NCBI RefSeq assembly: GCF_000271485.2
Contig: NZ_AKVN02000001.1
Span: 4,945,076 to 5,009,075 of the forward strand
Direction of reading: 5' to 3'
From: Pelosinus fermentans DSM 17108
GTDB lineage: Bacteria > Bacillota > Negativicutes > DSM-13327
DNA length: 64,000 nt
A program made the translations under genes and the position numbers. This document shows, piece after piece, positions 18,001-24,951 of this stretch (within the stretch, counting starts at the first letter, position 1; the number at the start of each line of letters is the position of its first letter). The notes beneath the pieces are model-generated. The model saw only the letters and a list, made by a program, of their open reading frames with translations, did not search any database and was not told where the DNA came from.

Positions 18001-18114
18001 TTACTTTGTATCTGCTATAAGCAGTAACATTCGGTATAAGAAGGGAAAAGTCCTACACGATAGGATTGCACAGAGAAAGTATTCATAGAAAGAAGTTTTT
18101 TTCAATCCCTCCAA
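18001..18114 (-). CDS. possible small leader ORF before addB
   Basis: A 37-residue frame starts at TTG 18114, nine bases after a strong AGGAGGTG, and ends at TAA 18001 just before the addB ribosome site. It encodes a hydrophobic C-terminal half (FPFLYRMLLLIADTK) and two Cys. No family recognised. The ideal ribosome site and the position suggest a translated leader or small membrane peptide. Confidence 0.35.
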   Translation of the reverse strand: MEGLKKTSFYEYFLCAILSCRTFPFLYRMLLLIADTK

Positions 18115-18152
18115 GAAATTACACCTCCTGTAGCTACTACAAAAGAAAACAA

Positions 18153-18184
18153 GAGAGCTAATGCCTTTTATAAAGCTAGCTCTC
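18153..18184. terminator. terminator before addBA
   Basis: An 8-bp stem, gagagcta with tagctctc, flanked by T-rich sequence on both strands. It probably ends the transcript of the secreted protein gene at 18278, leaving addBA with its own start. Confidence 0.6.
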
Positions 18185-18277
18185 CTTTTTCCAGGATTCT
18201 ATGATCCTGCAGAAAATTTCAAATTGTAAAATATCAGCCCCAAAAGGGTAGAATAAAGACATAGGTTAAGTTATTTT

Positions 18278-18622
18278 TTATTTATGTAAAACGAAATTAA
18301 AGTTATCACTGCCATCTTTCAAATAAATTTTTCCGCGGTATGTTTTGTATCTTTCTTTACCTATCGTTACCCAATATGTTTTGTTTGTTGCTGGCAAAGA
18401 AATTGTATAATTACCTCGATTGTCAGTCTTTGCAATTTGTATCCCTTTCAAGCCGCCCTCCATTTCGAATACTACTTTTGCTCCATCAATTGGCCGCAAA
18501 TTTGAATCCGTTATTTTCCCAGAAATAAGGTACTTGGCTGTTGCCCCCGCAGTGTTAAAATAAAACAAGTTCACGAAAAGAAAAGAACCGAGAATTAGCA
18601 GGAAAATCTTTCTGTTTTTCAA
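18278..18622 (-). CDS. secreted carboxypeptidase-regulatory-like (beta-sandwich) protein
   Basis: A 114-residue exported protein of one small beta-sandwich domain. The N-terminus MKNRKIFLLILGSFLF is a Sec signal, probably cleaved near TAGATA. The rest, SGKITDSNLRPIDGAKVVFE then TDNRGNYTISLPA, is the pattern of carboxypeptidase regulatory-like/CNA-B-type folds often used as surface or adhesion modules. The TTG at 18622 has GGAG eight bases upstream and starts the signal peptide with MKNRK, so it is preferred to the GTG at 18631. No enzymatic part is attached. Confidence 0.7.
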   Translation of the reverse strand: MKNRKIFLLILGSFLFVNLFYFNTAGATAKYLISGKITDSNLRPIDGAKVVFEMEGGLKGIQIAKTDNRGNYTISLPATNKTYWVTIGKERYKTYRGKIYLKDGSDNFNFVLHK

Positions 18623-18726
18623 AACAAGCACTCCTCATCGATAATAATTTTGACACAAGCAAACAATATGATACTATACATTTGTGACGAGACTATGACA
18701 AAATCACGGCTTCTGCTTATGTAGAA

Positions 18727-18925
18727 CGTTAAACACAAAGGACACAGAGATGTGCAGAGAAAAATTAAAATCCGCCTTCGTATACGTAAGCGTCTTCGCA
18801 TTTCAACCGTTTGCTTTATCTCTCTGTCATTGCGAACAATGACAAATAGATCGAAAGATGTATTGCTAGATACACCCTTCGATCTGTATTCTTTGTGAAT
18901 CTCTGTGCTCTCTGCATCTAACGTT
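18727..18925. repeat. large composite intergenic repeat with inverted ends
   Basis: The ends are related in inverted orientation: aacgttaaacacaaaggaca and acacagagatgtgcagag on the left, ctttgtgaatctctgtg and ctctgcatctaacgtt on the right. The centre holds tctgtcattgcgaacaatgaca, a palindromic word also seen near 10588, and atagatcgaaag...cttcgatctgtat, another inverted pair. The stretch 18631-18998 contains no convincing gene apart from this element. Confidence 0.65.
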
Positions 18926-18997
18926 GACCTTGGAAATTTAGGCTATCAAGAAGAAAACGAAAACTCTGTGAAGCTTAGCTCTCCAAGTTTTATGACT

Positions 18998-19318
18998 TTA
19001 CTTTGTTGATTCATTTACATGTAAACTATAAAATACATTCCGCAGGGCGATGCCATCAAGTACCCCTTGGAGATATTCATGAGTGCTGATATAGTTTTGC
19101 TCTTGTAATACGACCGTTTCATACTGCTCTAACAACTCTGCGTTAAGTGAACTAAGTTGTTCTCGAAACCTTTCAATCTCTGCCGCCATCTTTTGATATT
19201 CCGCGGTTTTATAAAACTGCCGAAAAGCCCTAGTGCGTCGATCATCGATAAAGCTATCTAATTCTTCTACCAGATTTCTTACAAATTGATCTTTGATATA
19301 ATTGTGCAAGAACTTCAT
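18998..19318 (-). CDS. hypothetical helical protein
   Basis: A 106-residue soluble protein, mostly helical and charged, with a probable coiled coil in the middle (EIERFREQLSSLNAELLEQY). No known family was recognised. The ATG at 19318 is chosen because GGAGGGG lies seven bases upstream, while the ATG at 19333 is inside weak context. It is divergent from the Cro/CI-type regulator at 19556 and shares its operator-rich intergenic region, so it is probably that regulator's target. Confidence 0.65.
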   Translation of the reverse strand: MKFLHNYIKDQFVRNLVEELDSFIDDRRTRAFRQFYKTAEYQKMAAEIERFREQLSSLNAELLEQYETVVLQEQNYISTHEYLQGVLDGIALRNVFYSLHVNESTK

Positions 19319-19426
19319 AACAATCCCCTCCATTATGAACTTTCATAATCATTTCGTAATCTTTATGAATACTTTTAGAAAAGTAAATCCATTTCACCTC
19401 CGTAGATAGAGTTTTTGTATATTTTT

Positions 19427-19524
19427 AAACAAAACGTTTAATTAATTTTTATTATATATAAATGTTACGTTTAAGTCAATAATTTTTACACGTTTTGTTT
19501 AACTATGTTTTCATTACGTTTAAA
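19427..19524. promoter_or_regulatory. operator cluster between divergent genes
   Basis: Four related sites occur within about 100 bases: aaacaaaacgttta (19427), ttacgtttaag (19465), acacgttttgtttaac (19488) and ttacgtttaaa (19514). The first and third are inverted copies (AAACAAAACG and CGTTTTGTTT). The last overlaps the likely -35/spacer of the regulator, whose -10 is TACAAT near 19530. This suggests autoregulation by the Cro/CI-type protein. Confidence 0.6.
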
Positions 19525-19555
19525 AATGCTACAATTACAATGAGGATGTGAGACA

Positions 19556-19927
19556 ATGCTTGGTCAAAGATTGCGTGAAGCTAGACAATTAAAGAACTTA
19601 AAACAAATTGATGTTGCTCCGCTTATCGGTATAACCAGCCAGGCATTATCAAATTATGAACGCGGTGACAGAGACCCCGATACAGATACCTTGAATAAGC
19701 TTGCTGGAATTTACAATGTAACTGTTGACTACCTTCTAGGTCGTGATACTCCCCTAATCCACTCAAAAGAAGAAAGAAACACCAAGGATCTAGGGAGATT
19801 CCTAGAACAGCCAGAAATCCTATTTAATGGTATACCATTGACAAAGGAAGATATAGAAAAAATCAAAGCATCTCTGGAAATCGTATTCTGGGATGCAAAG
19901 CAGAAAAAGAAGCGGGAAAAATCGTAA
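19556..19927 (+). CDS. XRE (Cro/CI-like) transcriptional regulator
   Basis: A 123-residue DNA-binding protein. Residues 5-60 form an XRE helix-turn-helix: LREARQLKNLKQIDVAPLIG, then ITSQALSNYERGDRDPD and the usual LAGIYNVTVDYLLGR ending. The C-terminal half is short and charged, with no peptidase or kinase domain. ATG follows GAGGATGTGAGACA. The stop lies inside a terminator stem. It probably represses itself and the divergent gene through the sites at 19427-19524. No other prophage genes are nearby. Confidence 0.88.
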   Translation: MLGQRLREARQLKNLKQIDVAPLIGITSQALSNYERGDRDPDTDTLNKLAGIYNVTVDYLLGRDTPLIHSKEERNTKDLGRFLEQPEILFNGIPLTKEDIEKIKASLEIVFWDAKQKKKREKS

Positions 19928-19947
19928 ACGATTTTCTCCGCTTCTTT
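19906..19947 (+). terminator. terminator of the XRE gene
   Basis: Arms aaagaagcgg and ccgcttcttt with an inner aaaatcg/cgatttt stem. It overlaps the stop codon and ends in a T-rich run. Confidence 0.85.
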
Positions 19948-19999
19948 TCCCATCAAGTGATTCATTCTCACAATCTTTCTAATCAAGAAGATAGACACT

Positions 20000-20251
20000 T
20001 TATCTTAGATTATCTTTGTGCCTTTGCTTTTCAAGTTCCTGACGTTTATGCCATTCCCGCTCACTCTCATTTGGACGTCTCTTTATCTCACGCTCATGTC
20101 TTTCATTTTCAATCTGATTTCGATTATCCTGCTGCTGCACAGAGGATGGTTCAATATGTAACGGTGAAGCTTCTATTAACGATGTACCCAATCCGATTTG
20201 CATCATACCTGCCATTGACAATATAGCTATTTTTTTAACTATGCTTTTCAT
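20000..20251 (-). CDS. small secreted charged protein
   Basis: An 83-residue protein with a Sec signal (MKSIVKKIAILSMAGMMQIG) and a strongly hydrophilic mature part rich in Glu, Arg, Gln and Asn, including SEREWHKRQELEKQRHKD. No family recognised. A run of seven G lies before the ATG, an extreme ribosome site. A perfect palindrome at 20301-20318 upstream may be its operator. Confidence 0.65.
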   Translation of the reverse strand: MKSIVKKIAILSMAGMMQIGLGTSLIEASPLHIEPSSVQQQDNRNQIENERHEREIKRRPNESEREWHKRQELEKQRHKDNLR

Positions 20252-20300
20252 GAGAAATCCCCCCCTATCTAGTATTACTATTTATATTGTAATCCACTAA

Positions 20301-20318
20301 TGTAACAGCATTGTTACA
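20301..20318. promoter_or_regulatory. perfect palindrome upstream of the secreted protein gene
   Basis: TGTAACAGCATTGTTACA has 7-bp arms around GCAT, 50 bases before the gene start. The likely -10 of the leftward promoter lies between it and the gene. A second perfect palindrome (GTTAATCAATAT with its mirror, 20379-20403) lies further upstream. Both look like protein binding sites; the binding protein is unknown. Confidence 0.5.
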
Positions 20319-20481
20319 GATTAGTCACTTTTTTACCTAAATCTAAAATGCATTGGCTATCATCTGATAATAAAGAGTGTTAATCAATATCATATTGATT
20401 AACATAATCGATAAAAAAATAGCGATATTATATTATTTTACAATCGGCATAAAACTGAGTATAATAAGACTATACTAAACA

Positions 20482-20516
20482 AGCAACCGTTCCTGCTGCA
20501 AACAGGAACGGTTGCT
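20482..20516 (-). terminator. terminator of the 30-residue membrane peptide gene
   Basis: A perfect 14-bp stem (20482-20495 with 20503-20516), 15 bases past the stop codon of the small ORF at 20531. Confidence 0.85.
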
Positions 20517-20530
20517 ATGGATAGCGGAGG

Positions 20531-20623
20531 CTACCTCAGTAGAATAGTGATTTTATCTGGTCGTAAAACAATTATTGTTAGTGCAATAATTAACCAAATA
20601 ATCTCTCGTGGAGAAATCCACAT
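20531..20623 (-). CDS. 30-residue hydrophobic membrane peptide (possible type I toxin-like)
   Basis: ATG 20623 follows a near-ideal GGGAGGTGAAACC. The peptide is MWISPREIIWLIIALTII followed by VLRPDKITILLR: a short head, one membrane helix and a basic tail. Size, topology, excellent ribosome site, own strong terminator and a heavily structured upstream RNA all resemble type I toxin genes. No sequence match to a named toxin family was recognised and no antitoxin RNA can be proven. It could equally be a small membrane regulator. Confidence 0.55.
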   Translation of the reverse strand: MWISPREIIWLIIALTIIVLRPDKITILLR

Positions 20624-20645
20624 GGTTTCACCTCCCCTATTCAGC

Positions 20646-20772
20646 TTTTGGGAGAGTCGTTCGCTCTCCCAAAAATCATTATGCCAAAAGCCTATTGGAG
20701 ATAACCAACGGCTTTTGGTTTTATTTGTAAAAGAGTTAAGGGTATGCAAAATAGCATACCCTTAACTCTTTT
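20646..20772 (-). promoter_or_regulatory. three consecutive strong RNA hairpins upstream of the small peptide gene
   Basis: Hairpin 1 spans 20646-20674 (11-bp stem around tcgttcg). Hairpin 2 spans 20683-20719 (ccaaaagcc with ggcttttgg and inner pairing). Hairpin 3 spans 20729-20772 and is a perfect 19-bp stem with A/T-tract ends, so it is also a terminator. On the minus strand hairpin 3 ends whatever comes from the right, and hairpins 1 and 2 would sit in the leader of the peptide gene. Confidence 0.6.
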
Positions 20773-20965
20773 TAATCTGGATATCTTTCAAATTCATATC
20801 TTCCAAAAATGGAACTATCATATAGTCATACGATACATGGCCAACTCTATATTCCAGCTTACATAAAACTCAACGCCTTCTGTTTTTACGTTGTGATAAG
20901 AAGATAACTCATTAGAATCATTCCCCAATATTCCGAACCCGAAAAATAAAATATCCTCACACTTC
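20762..20965 (-). pseudogene. degraded coding remnant of unknown gene
   Basis: Two overlapping minus-strand frames together read like one protein tail: ILFFGFGILGNDSNELSSYH then VKTEGVEFYVSWNIELA in one frame, and SYDYMIVPFLEDMNLKDIQI ending KKS* in another. The change of frame near 20850 needs a one- or two-base indel. The last stop lies inside the terminator hairpin at 20729-20772, as for a genuine gene end. The start is missing. No family recognised. Confidence 0.4.
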
Positions 20966-20986
20966 TTTCTAGGAAGTGCGAGGATT
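20952..20986 (-). terminator. terminator of the small membrane protein gene
   Basis: Stem atcctcacacttct with aggaagtgcgaggat, one bulge, followed on the minus strand by attttattttt. It lies five bases past the stop of the gene at 20991. Confidence 0.8.
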
Positions 20987-20990
20987 AAAA

Positions 20991-21170
20991 TTAATTTAAA
21001 GCTGCAGGATCTATATAAACTCCTATAGATACCCCATACAATACAATTGCTGTTAAAGCAATCAGGAATAAGATATAACCGCCAATTATGACTTTCTTAT
21101 TAAAGCTCTCATTGGGATCTTCTTTCCTTGTTGATTCACAATATCCGTCGTGACAATAGCTATTCGCCAT
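20991..21170 (-). CDS. small single-span membrane protein
   Basis: 59 residues. The N-terminal part has SYCHDGYCES with two Cys and a His and is followed by a charged linker. One membrane helix (VIIGGYILFLIALTAIVLYG) and a short tail SIGVYIDPAALN end the protein. GGAGTG stands six bases before ATG 21170. Function unknown; the Cys/His head could bind a metal. Confidence 0.6.
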   Translation of the reverse strand: MANSYCHDGYCESTRKEDPNESFNKKVIIGGYILFLIALTAIVLYGVSIGVYIDPAALN

Positions 21171-21303
21171 TATAATCACTCCTTTCGAACTGAATGACTA
21201 GCTTTAAATTAAATATATAACCATCAATAATCATTGTCAATTAGAAAGTTTATTCCATTAAAAGGCACAATTTTGATAATTGTAAAAATTGTGCCTAAGC
21301 TTA

Positions 21304-22321
21304 TCAGCATTGCTGCCATTTTATTTTTTTAAATCTTTCTATGGCTTCCTTTAATACTTCTTCTTCCTTGCAAAATGCAAATCGCAGCCAAACACTTTGC
21401 TTTGTTAAAGTTTCATTGGAATAAAAACCAGATAAAGGCCGCGCTGATACACCAATATGTTCTGTTATATATTTCGTGAAATCAAAATCATCCTTCCATC
21501 CGAAACCCGAGAAATCAACGAGTAAAAAATAGCCTCCTTCTGGCGCCAGATAAGGGATTTCCATTTCATCAAATCCCTTTTTCAATATATCCAGCCGTTT
21601 TCTATAGTCTTTTCTCAACTGAATGTAGTAACTTTCTTCACTGCCAACCGCTTCTACCATACCCATTTGCAATGGCAATGCAGAACTTAATGAAAATAAT
21701 TATGCGCTTTTCGAATCCCTTTCGTTAGAGTCGGCGTTGCAATGACATAGCCCAGCCGCCAGCCTGTAACACTGTAGACTTTTGAGAAGCCATTGGTGAA
21801 TTAAAAATAATTGCTTTTGTACGCTCTGTAATCACAGCTTCCACTTTTTCTTTTTCCAATCGAAAATCCGGCTGTGTCAATTCTACATAAACAGGTTTTC
21901 CACCACACAACTGTACATCTGCAGCATATGCTGCAAAGGCAGGTACCAATACAATCACTTCATCCCCTGGATCAATGACAGCTAAGAGTGCAGCGGCCAT
22001 ACTTTCTGTAACACCGCTGCAGATAGTAATTTCCAGCTCAGCATCAAAGTTCACTTGTGTTTTTTGCTGCAATCTCTTAGAAATTCCCTGTCGTAATTCT
22101 GTTATTCCCTGGGATGGAGCATATTGATTCAAATCATCTTGAATCGCCTGTATCGCAGCATCTTTAAACTCTGCATTCGCTGGAAAATCCGGCTTACCGC
22201 CCCCTAAGTCAATTGCTTGATGCTGCACCGCTAAATCCGCCAGTTGTTTAAAACTTGGTACTGTAATCTGAGTGATGCGGACAGATAATTTACCTTCCAC
22301 ATCAAATCGGTTTATCGCCAT
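21304..22321 (-). pseudogene. class I/II pyridoxal-phosphate aminotransferase, broken
   Basis: The N-terminal half (22321 to about 21790) encodes a good aminotransferase: AIDLGGGKPDFPANAEFKDA, YAPSQGITELRQGI and ICSGVTESMAAALLAVIDPG. At IIFNSPM the sequence jumps directly to the PLP-lysine region, which is in another frame as FSKVYSVTGWRLGY. About 70-80 residues including the NPTG and DEVY boxes are therefore missing. A second frameshift, one T lost in a T run near 21698, separates HNYF from SLSSALPLQMGM. The C-terminal third is intact to the stop at 21304. The family acts on methionine, aromatic or kynurenine-type substrates; this copy should be inactive. Confidence 0.88.
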
Positions 22322-22363
22322 GGCTTTTTCCTTCTTTCTGCAAGAATTTTGATAAATAAACAA

Positions 22364-22400
22364 AAGGCTGGAAACATCCCAAGGGACGTTCTCCAGCCTT
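22364..22400 (-). terminator. terminator before the broken aminotransferase
   Basis: Stem aaggctgga with tccagcctt plus inner pairing, followed on the minus strand by ttgtttattt. It lies only 43 bases upstream of the aminotransferase start and 120 bases after the CBO0543-type gene. It may simply end that gene, or may have been an attenuator of the aminotransferase. No S-box or T-box consensus is visible. Confidence 0.7.
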
Positions 22401-22520
22401 CATTTATCCTGATCAGCTTTATAACGATCGAATATAAAATTAGTTGTTAATAAGCATACCATATTTTCTTACATACCATCAACTCACATACCTTGGTGGC
22501 AACTACCGTCAATACTCTTT

Positions 22521-23147
22521 TTACTCCTTTTGATTCTTGTTATCTTTGCCCAGTGGTTTCATTGCTGGTTGCATCAATGGTGTTAAGGAGCTGTTAGAAC
22601 ATCCTAACTCATGTTTTTGTTCTATTTTTAAAATAGTAAGAAGGATCGCCCGCATCACGCTTGCGACGATTATCATAATAAAAAAGGTGTAGTAATACTG
22701 CCAATTGTACAACCGAAGAATATCAAATTTTACTAGCATGGGAAGAAGAAGAAAAGAGTAAGCCGCTTCAATGATGACGGTCCAAAGGAAGAATTTTTTC
22801 CACGACCGGCAATATTGATATACCAACATAAATCCTAATGGCACAATCGTTAAATCGTTCAAAAACAATGCCTGGCCAAAAGGCAATGGTTTTACGCTGT
22901 AGCCCCAAAGGGCGGCAGATGAGCCAGCATCATCCATAATTAACCTGAAAACCGCTATAAAGGAGCCAAACAAGAGAATTTGCGTTAAATGACGCTTATC
23001 TACATACTTCCACCAGAGACCATATGCGATAGCGATGCTGACAATGATAAGCCACCACCGAGCCGTAAAGAGATTCATGTGCCACTCGGTAAGCTGGTAG
23101 CCCCATAATTCAAATGTAGAGTTATGGATCATGTCAATAATATCCAC
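22521..23147 (-). CDS. CBO0543-like multi-pass membrane protein
   Basis: 208 residues with about six membrane helices. The arrangement resembles the CBO0543 family of Firmicute membrane proteins of unknown function: a WWLIIVSIAIAYGLWWKYVD segment, then RLIMDDAGSSAALWGYSVKP, LNDLTIVPLGFMLVYQY and a hydrophilic C-terminal tail. ATG follows GGGAGGCGACTTCCGTGGAT at a usable distance. The neighbour upstream is an EamA transporter on the same strand, 120 bases away. Confidence 0.75.
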   Translation of the reverse strand: MDIIDMIHNSTFELWGYQLTEWHMNLFTARWWLIIVSIAIAYGLWWKYVDKRHLTQILLFGSFIAVFRLIMDDAGSSAALWGYSVKPLPFGQALFLNDLTIVPLGFMLVYQYCRSWKKFFLWTVIIEAAYSFLLLPMLVKFDILRLYNWQYYYTFFIMIIVASVMRAILLTILKIEQKHELGCSNSSLTPLMQPAMKPLGKDNKNQKE

Positions 23148-23267
23148 GGAAGTCGCCTCCCTTTTTTATCATCAGCCTTAGATTACCCGAGGGTTGGATA
23201 ATCTATGCGCAGACTAGATCTTACGTGGATATTGCATTTTACTAATGAATGACTCGAAACTGTTCCT

Positions 23268-24167
23268 TTACGATTTTTCTTGTACCAAATAGACAGATGA
23301 AGGTCGCTTTTTTTCTAAATTAGGATATATAATCCCTATGAGAATAAATAAAATGCCGACCCATTGTGAAAAGTGTACAGTTTCACGGAGAACCAGCGTT
23401 GACATAAGTACAGCCATTGGCAGTTCTGAAGCACTTAAGATATTACCTAAACTGCGCACTTTAGGCATACCAATATTGAACAATATTGGTGGAATCACTG
23501 ACCCAAAGAGTCCTGTAAAAATCCCATAGCGAATAAGCCCCTTTTCAGGTACTCCATTAAACAGAAACGCCGGGGGCATCAGTACAAAAACAAGGATTGC
23601 CGCTCCACTCGTCATAATTGCACTTTTATAGATAGGATGAACGGGAATGCTGCTACGTCCGCTCACATAAATAAAGACGGCAAAGGATAACGCAGCAGAC
23701 AGTCCCCATAGTATTCCGATCCAGGAAAAAGAAATGCCGCTGTTAAGAACGTCAGAAGCAAGGACCGAACCCGAAAGTATAACACCAATCGCAATAACGT
23801 TTTTTCGGCTCGGAATATTCTTATCAAGTACATACCGTAAACCAAGGCTTATCCAGATAAATTGCAAAAGTAGAATGATTGCCAAAGAAGCATTAATATA
23901 TCCAAGAGATTGATTATAAAAAATACCTGTTAACCCCATTGGCATCCCGCTGATAAGAAGAAGCATCCACTGTCTTGCTGTTAATGCTATCTTAGAAACA
24001 AAGGCTGCTACCATCCATAGCATAACTGCTCCACAAAAATATTGACTGCCAGTTACCTCACTGACTATGAATCCATCTTGGTATGCAAGCTTCACAAAGG
24101 TTGAAACAACGCCATATGAACATCCACCAAGAAAAATTAAAATCGAATATTTCCAAAGTCCCATCAT
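23268..24167 (-). CDS. EamA/DMT family transporter
   Basis: A ten-helix drug/metabolite transporter, two EamA repeats in 299 residues, in the cytoplasmic membrane. The first repeat begins SILIFLGGCSYGVVSTFVKL and the second GILWGLSAALSFAVFIYVSG. The repeat-ending motif is VRSLGNILSASELPMAVLMS. ATG 24167 lies six bases after GGAGGA; the upstream codons of the longer frame run into the leader. It has a consensus promoter and a terminator-bearing leader (24193-24344), so expression is probably controlled by attenuation. The substrate is unknown; metabolite or amino-acid efflux is usual. Confidence 0.88.
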   Translation of the reverse strand: MMGLWKYSILIFLGGCSYGVVSTFVKLAYQDGFIVSEVTGSQYFCGAVMLWMVAAFVSKIALTARQWMLLLISGMPMGLTGIFYNQSLGYINASLAIILLLQFIWISLGLRYVLDKNIPSRKNVIAIGVILSGSVLASDVLNSGISFSWIGILWGLSAALSFAVFIYVSGRSSIPVHPIYKSAIMTSGAAILVFVLMPPAFLFNGVPEKGLIRYGIFTGLFGSVIPPILFNIGMPKVRSLGNILSASELPMAVLMSTLVLRETVHFSQWVGILFILIGIIYPNLEKKRPSSVYLVQEKS

Positions 24168-24192
24168 CCAAGCTCCTCCTGTTGTATAAAAT

Positions 24193-24231
24193 AAAAACGC
24201 CACCCATCCCTTAATAAAGAGATGAGTGGCG
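24193..24231 (-). terminator. intrinsic terminator in the EamA leader
   Basis: Stem cgccacccatc (24198-24208) with gatgagtggcg (24221-24231), followed on the minus strand by TTTTTATTTT. It lies between the promoter and the start codon, so it must be read through for expression. Confidence 0.85.
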
Positions 24232-24344
24232 AAATGAAAACTTAGATTCCCAGAAAATCCACCTACCGCATAACTGTTTATGCAGTTTTACGACTATACT
24301 ATTTTTTACTTACTCATTATAGTCCCACTTATAGGAACTGTCAA
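24232..24344 (-). promoter_or_regulatory. sigma-A promoter and structured leader, candidate riboswitch
   Basis: On the minus strand TTGACA (24339-24344), a 17-base spacer and TATAAT (24316-24321) form a consensus promoter. The leader that follows contains a hairpin CTGCAT/ATGCGG, then GGTAGGTGGATTTTCTGGG with a small GATT/AATC stem, and then the terminator at 24193-24231. Promoter, aptamer-sized RNA, terminator and gene are the layout of a transcriptional riboswitch. I could not match it to SAM, purine, TPP, guanidine-I or T-box consensus. Confidence 0.6.
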
Positions 24345-24507
24345 GAATGGAATATGGCTTGAAAAGTCCTATTCTTGTGCCCTTATGACGATGAGACCAT
24401 CAAAAAAATGTTTTATGAAGCTGTCGTTCTGGGCTATTTGCGACTAGCGCTAGTTTGGGTGCGATCATAAGGACTCCAGATGTAAGTGAACGATTTTGAA
24501 TTACATG

Positions 24508-24648
24508 TTATGCTTTTACATCAACAATATGATTTGTTTTTGCGGTTTCTGGCTTACTCGCTTCAGCCTTTTTAGATATCAGATTCTTTTTTTGCAGATT
24601 CGTGTAATACAGGCTATTGATGTTTGTATTGATTGTTGGCATTGCCAC
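24508..24648 (-). CDS. 46-residue protein resembling a flagellin N-terminus
   Basis: GTG 24648 lies nine bases after AGGAGG. The peptide begins (V)AMPTINTNINSLYYTNLQ, strikingly like the first residues of flagellins (INTN..SL...NL), and then turns into a Lys/Thr/Glu-rich tail ending TNHIVDVKA. It has no room for other flagellin domains. It may be an independent small protein family or a decayed flagellin-like gene. No flagellar genes are nearby apart from an orphan cheR at 54.5 kb. Confidence 0.5.
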   Translation of the reverse strand: MAMPTINTNINSLYYTNLQKKNLISKKAEASKPETAKTNHIVDVKA

Positions 24649-24833
24649 TAATATTCTCCTCCTTTCCTTGTTACTACTATTATTGGGGGAACAATTACTG
24701 TATCGTTTTCTCAAATTTGAAATCCATTTAAATTTTTCTTTGATATTCCTTTGTGTCAAAAAAATTAAGCTTTTAGCGGTTTTCCCGAGCGGGACAAGGT
24801 ACCTGTTCCCTTGTCCCAAATTGCAAAATATGC

Positions 24834-24951
24834 TTGACGTTTCTCCAATAGTTATATATAATCGACACAATATATGAATTGCACAGAATGTATAGCTGAT
24901 CAGAAAACTGAAGGCTGATTTCTCTAAACGTTAGAGGAATCAGCCTTTTTT
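24834..24951 (+). promoter_or_regulatory. promoter and attenuator-like leader of the ABC importer operon
   Basis: TTGACG (24834), 17 bases, then TATAAT (24857-24862). About 45 bases downstream a terminator occurs (17-bp stem 24911-24927 with 24931-24947, then a T run), before the first gene at 25043. An upstream copy agctgat (24894-24900) could pair with atcagcct in the terminator arm and act as antiterminator. Either a short riboswitch or attenuator, or a small RNA followed by a missed promoter. Confidence 0.5.

Noticed and set aside
19318..19927. Prophage or integrative element suggested by the Cro/CI-like pair
   Set aside because: No integrase, terminase, structural genes or attachment repeats were seen on either side.
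20517..20765. 82-codon plus-strand frame over the hairpin region
   Set aside because: It is the complement of the small peptide gene and structured leader and has no suitable start signal.
22364..22520. S-box (SAM) riboswitch before the aminotransferase
   Set aside because: A terminator is present but no S-box core words are visible, and the hairpin can be the end of the CBO0543-type gene.
24370..24490. Short plus-strand frame containing MFYEAVVLGYLRLALVW
   Set aside because: No ribosome site, no known family and overlapping open frames on the other strand; nothing supports translation.
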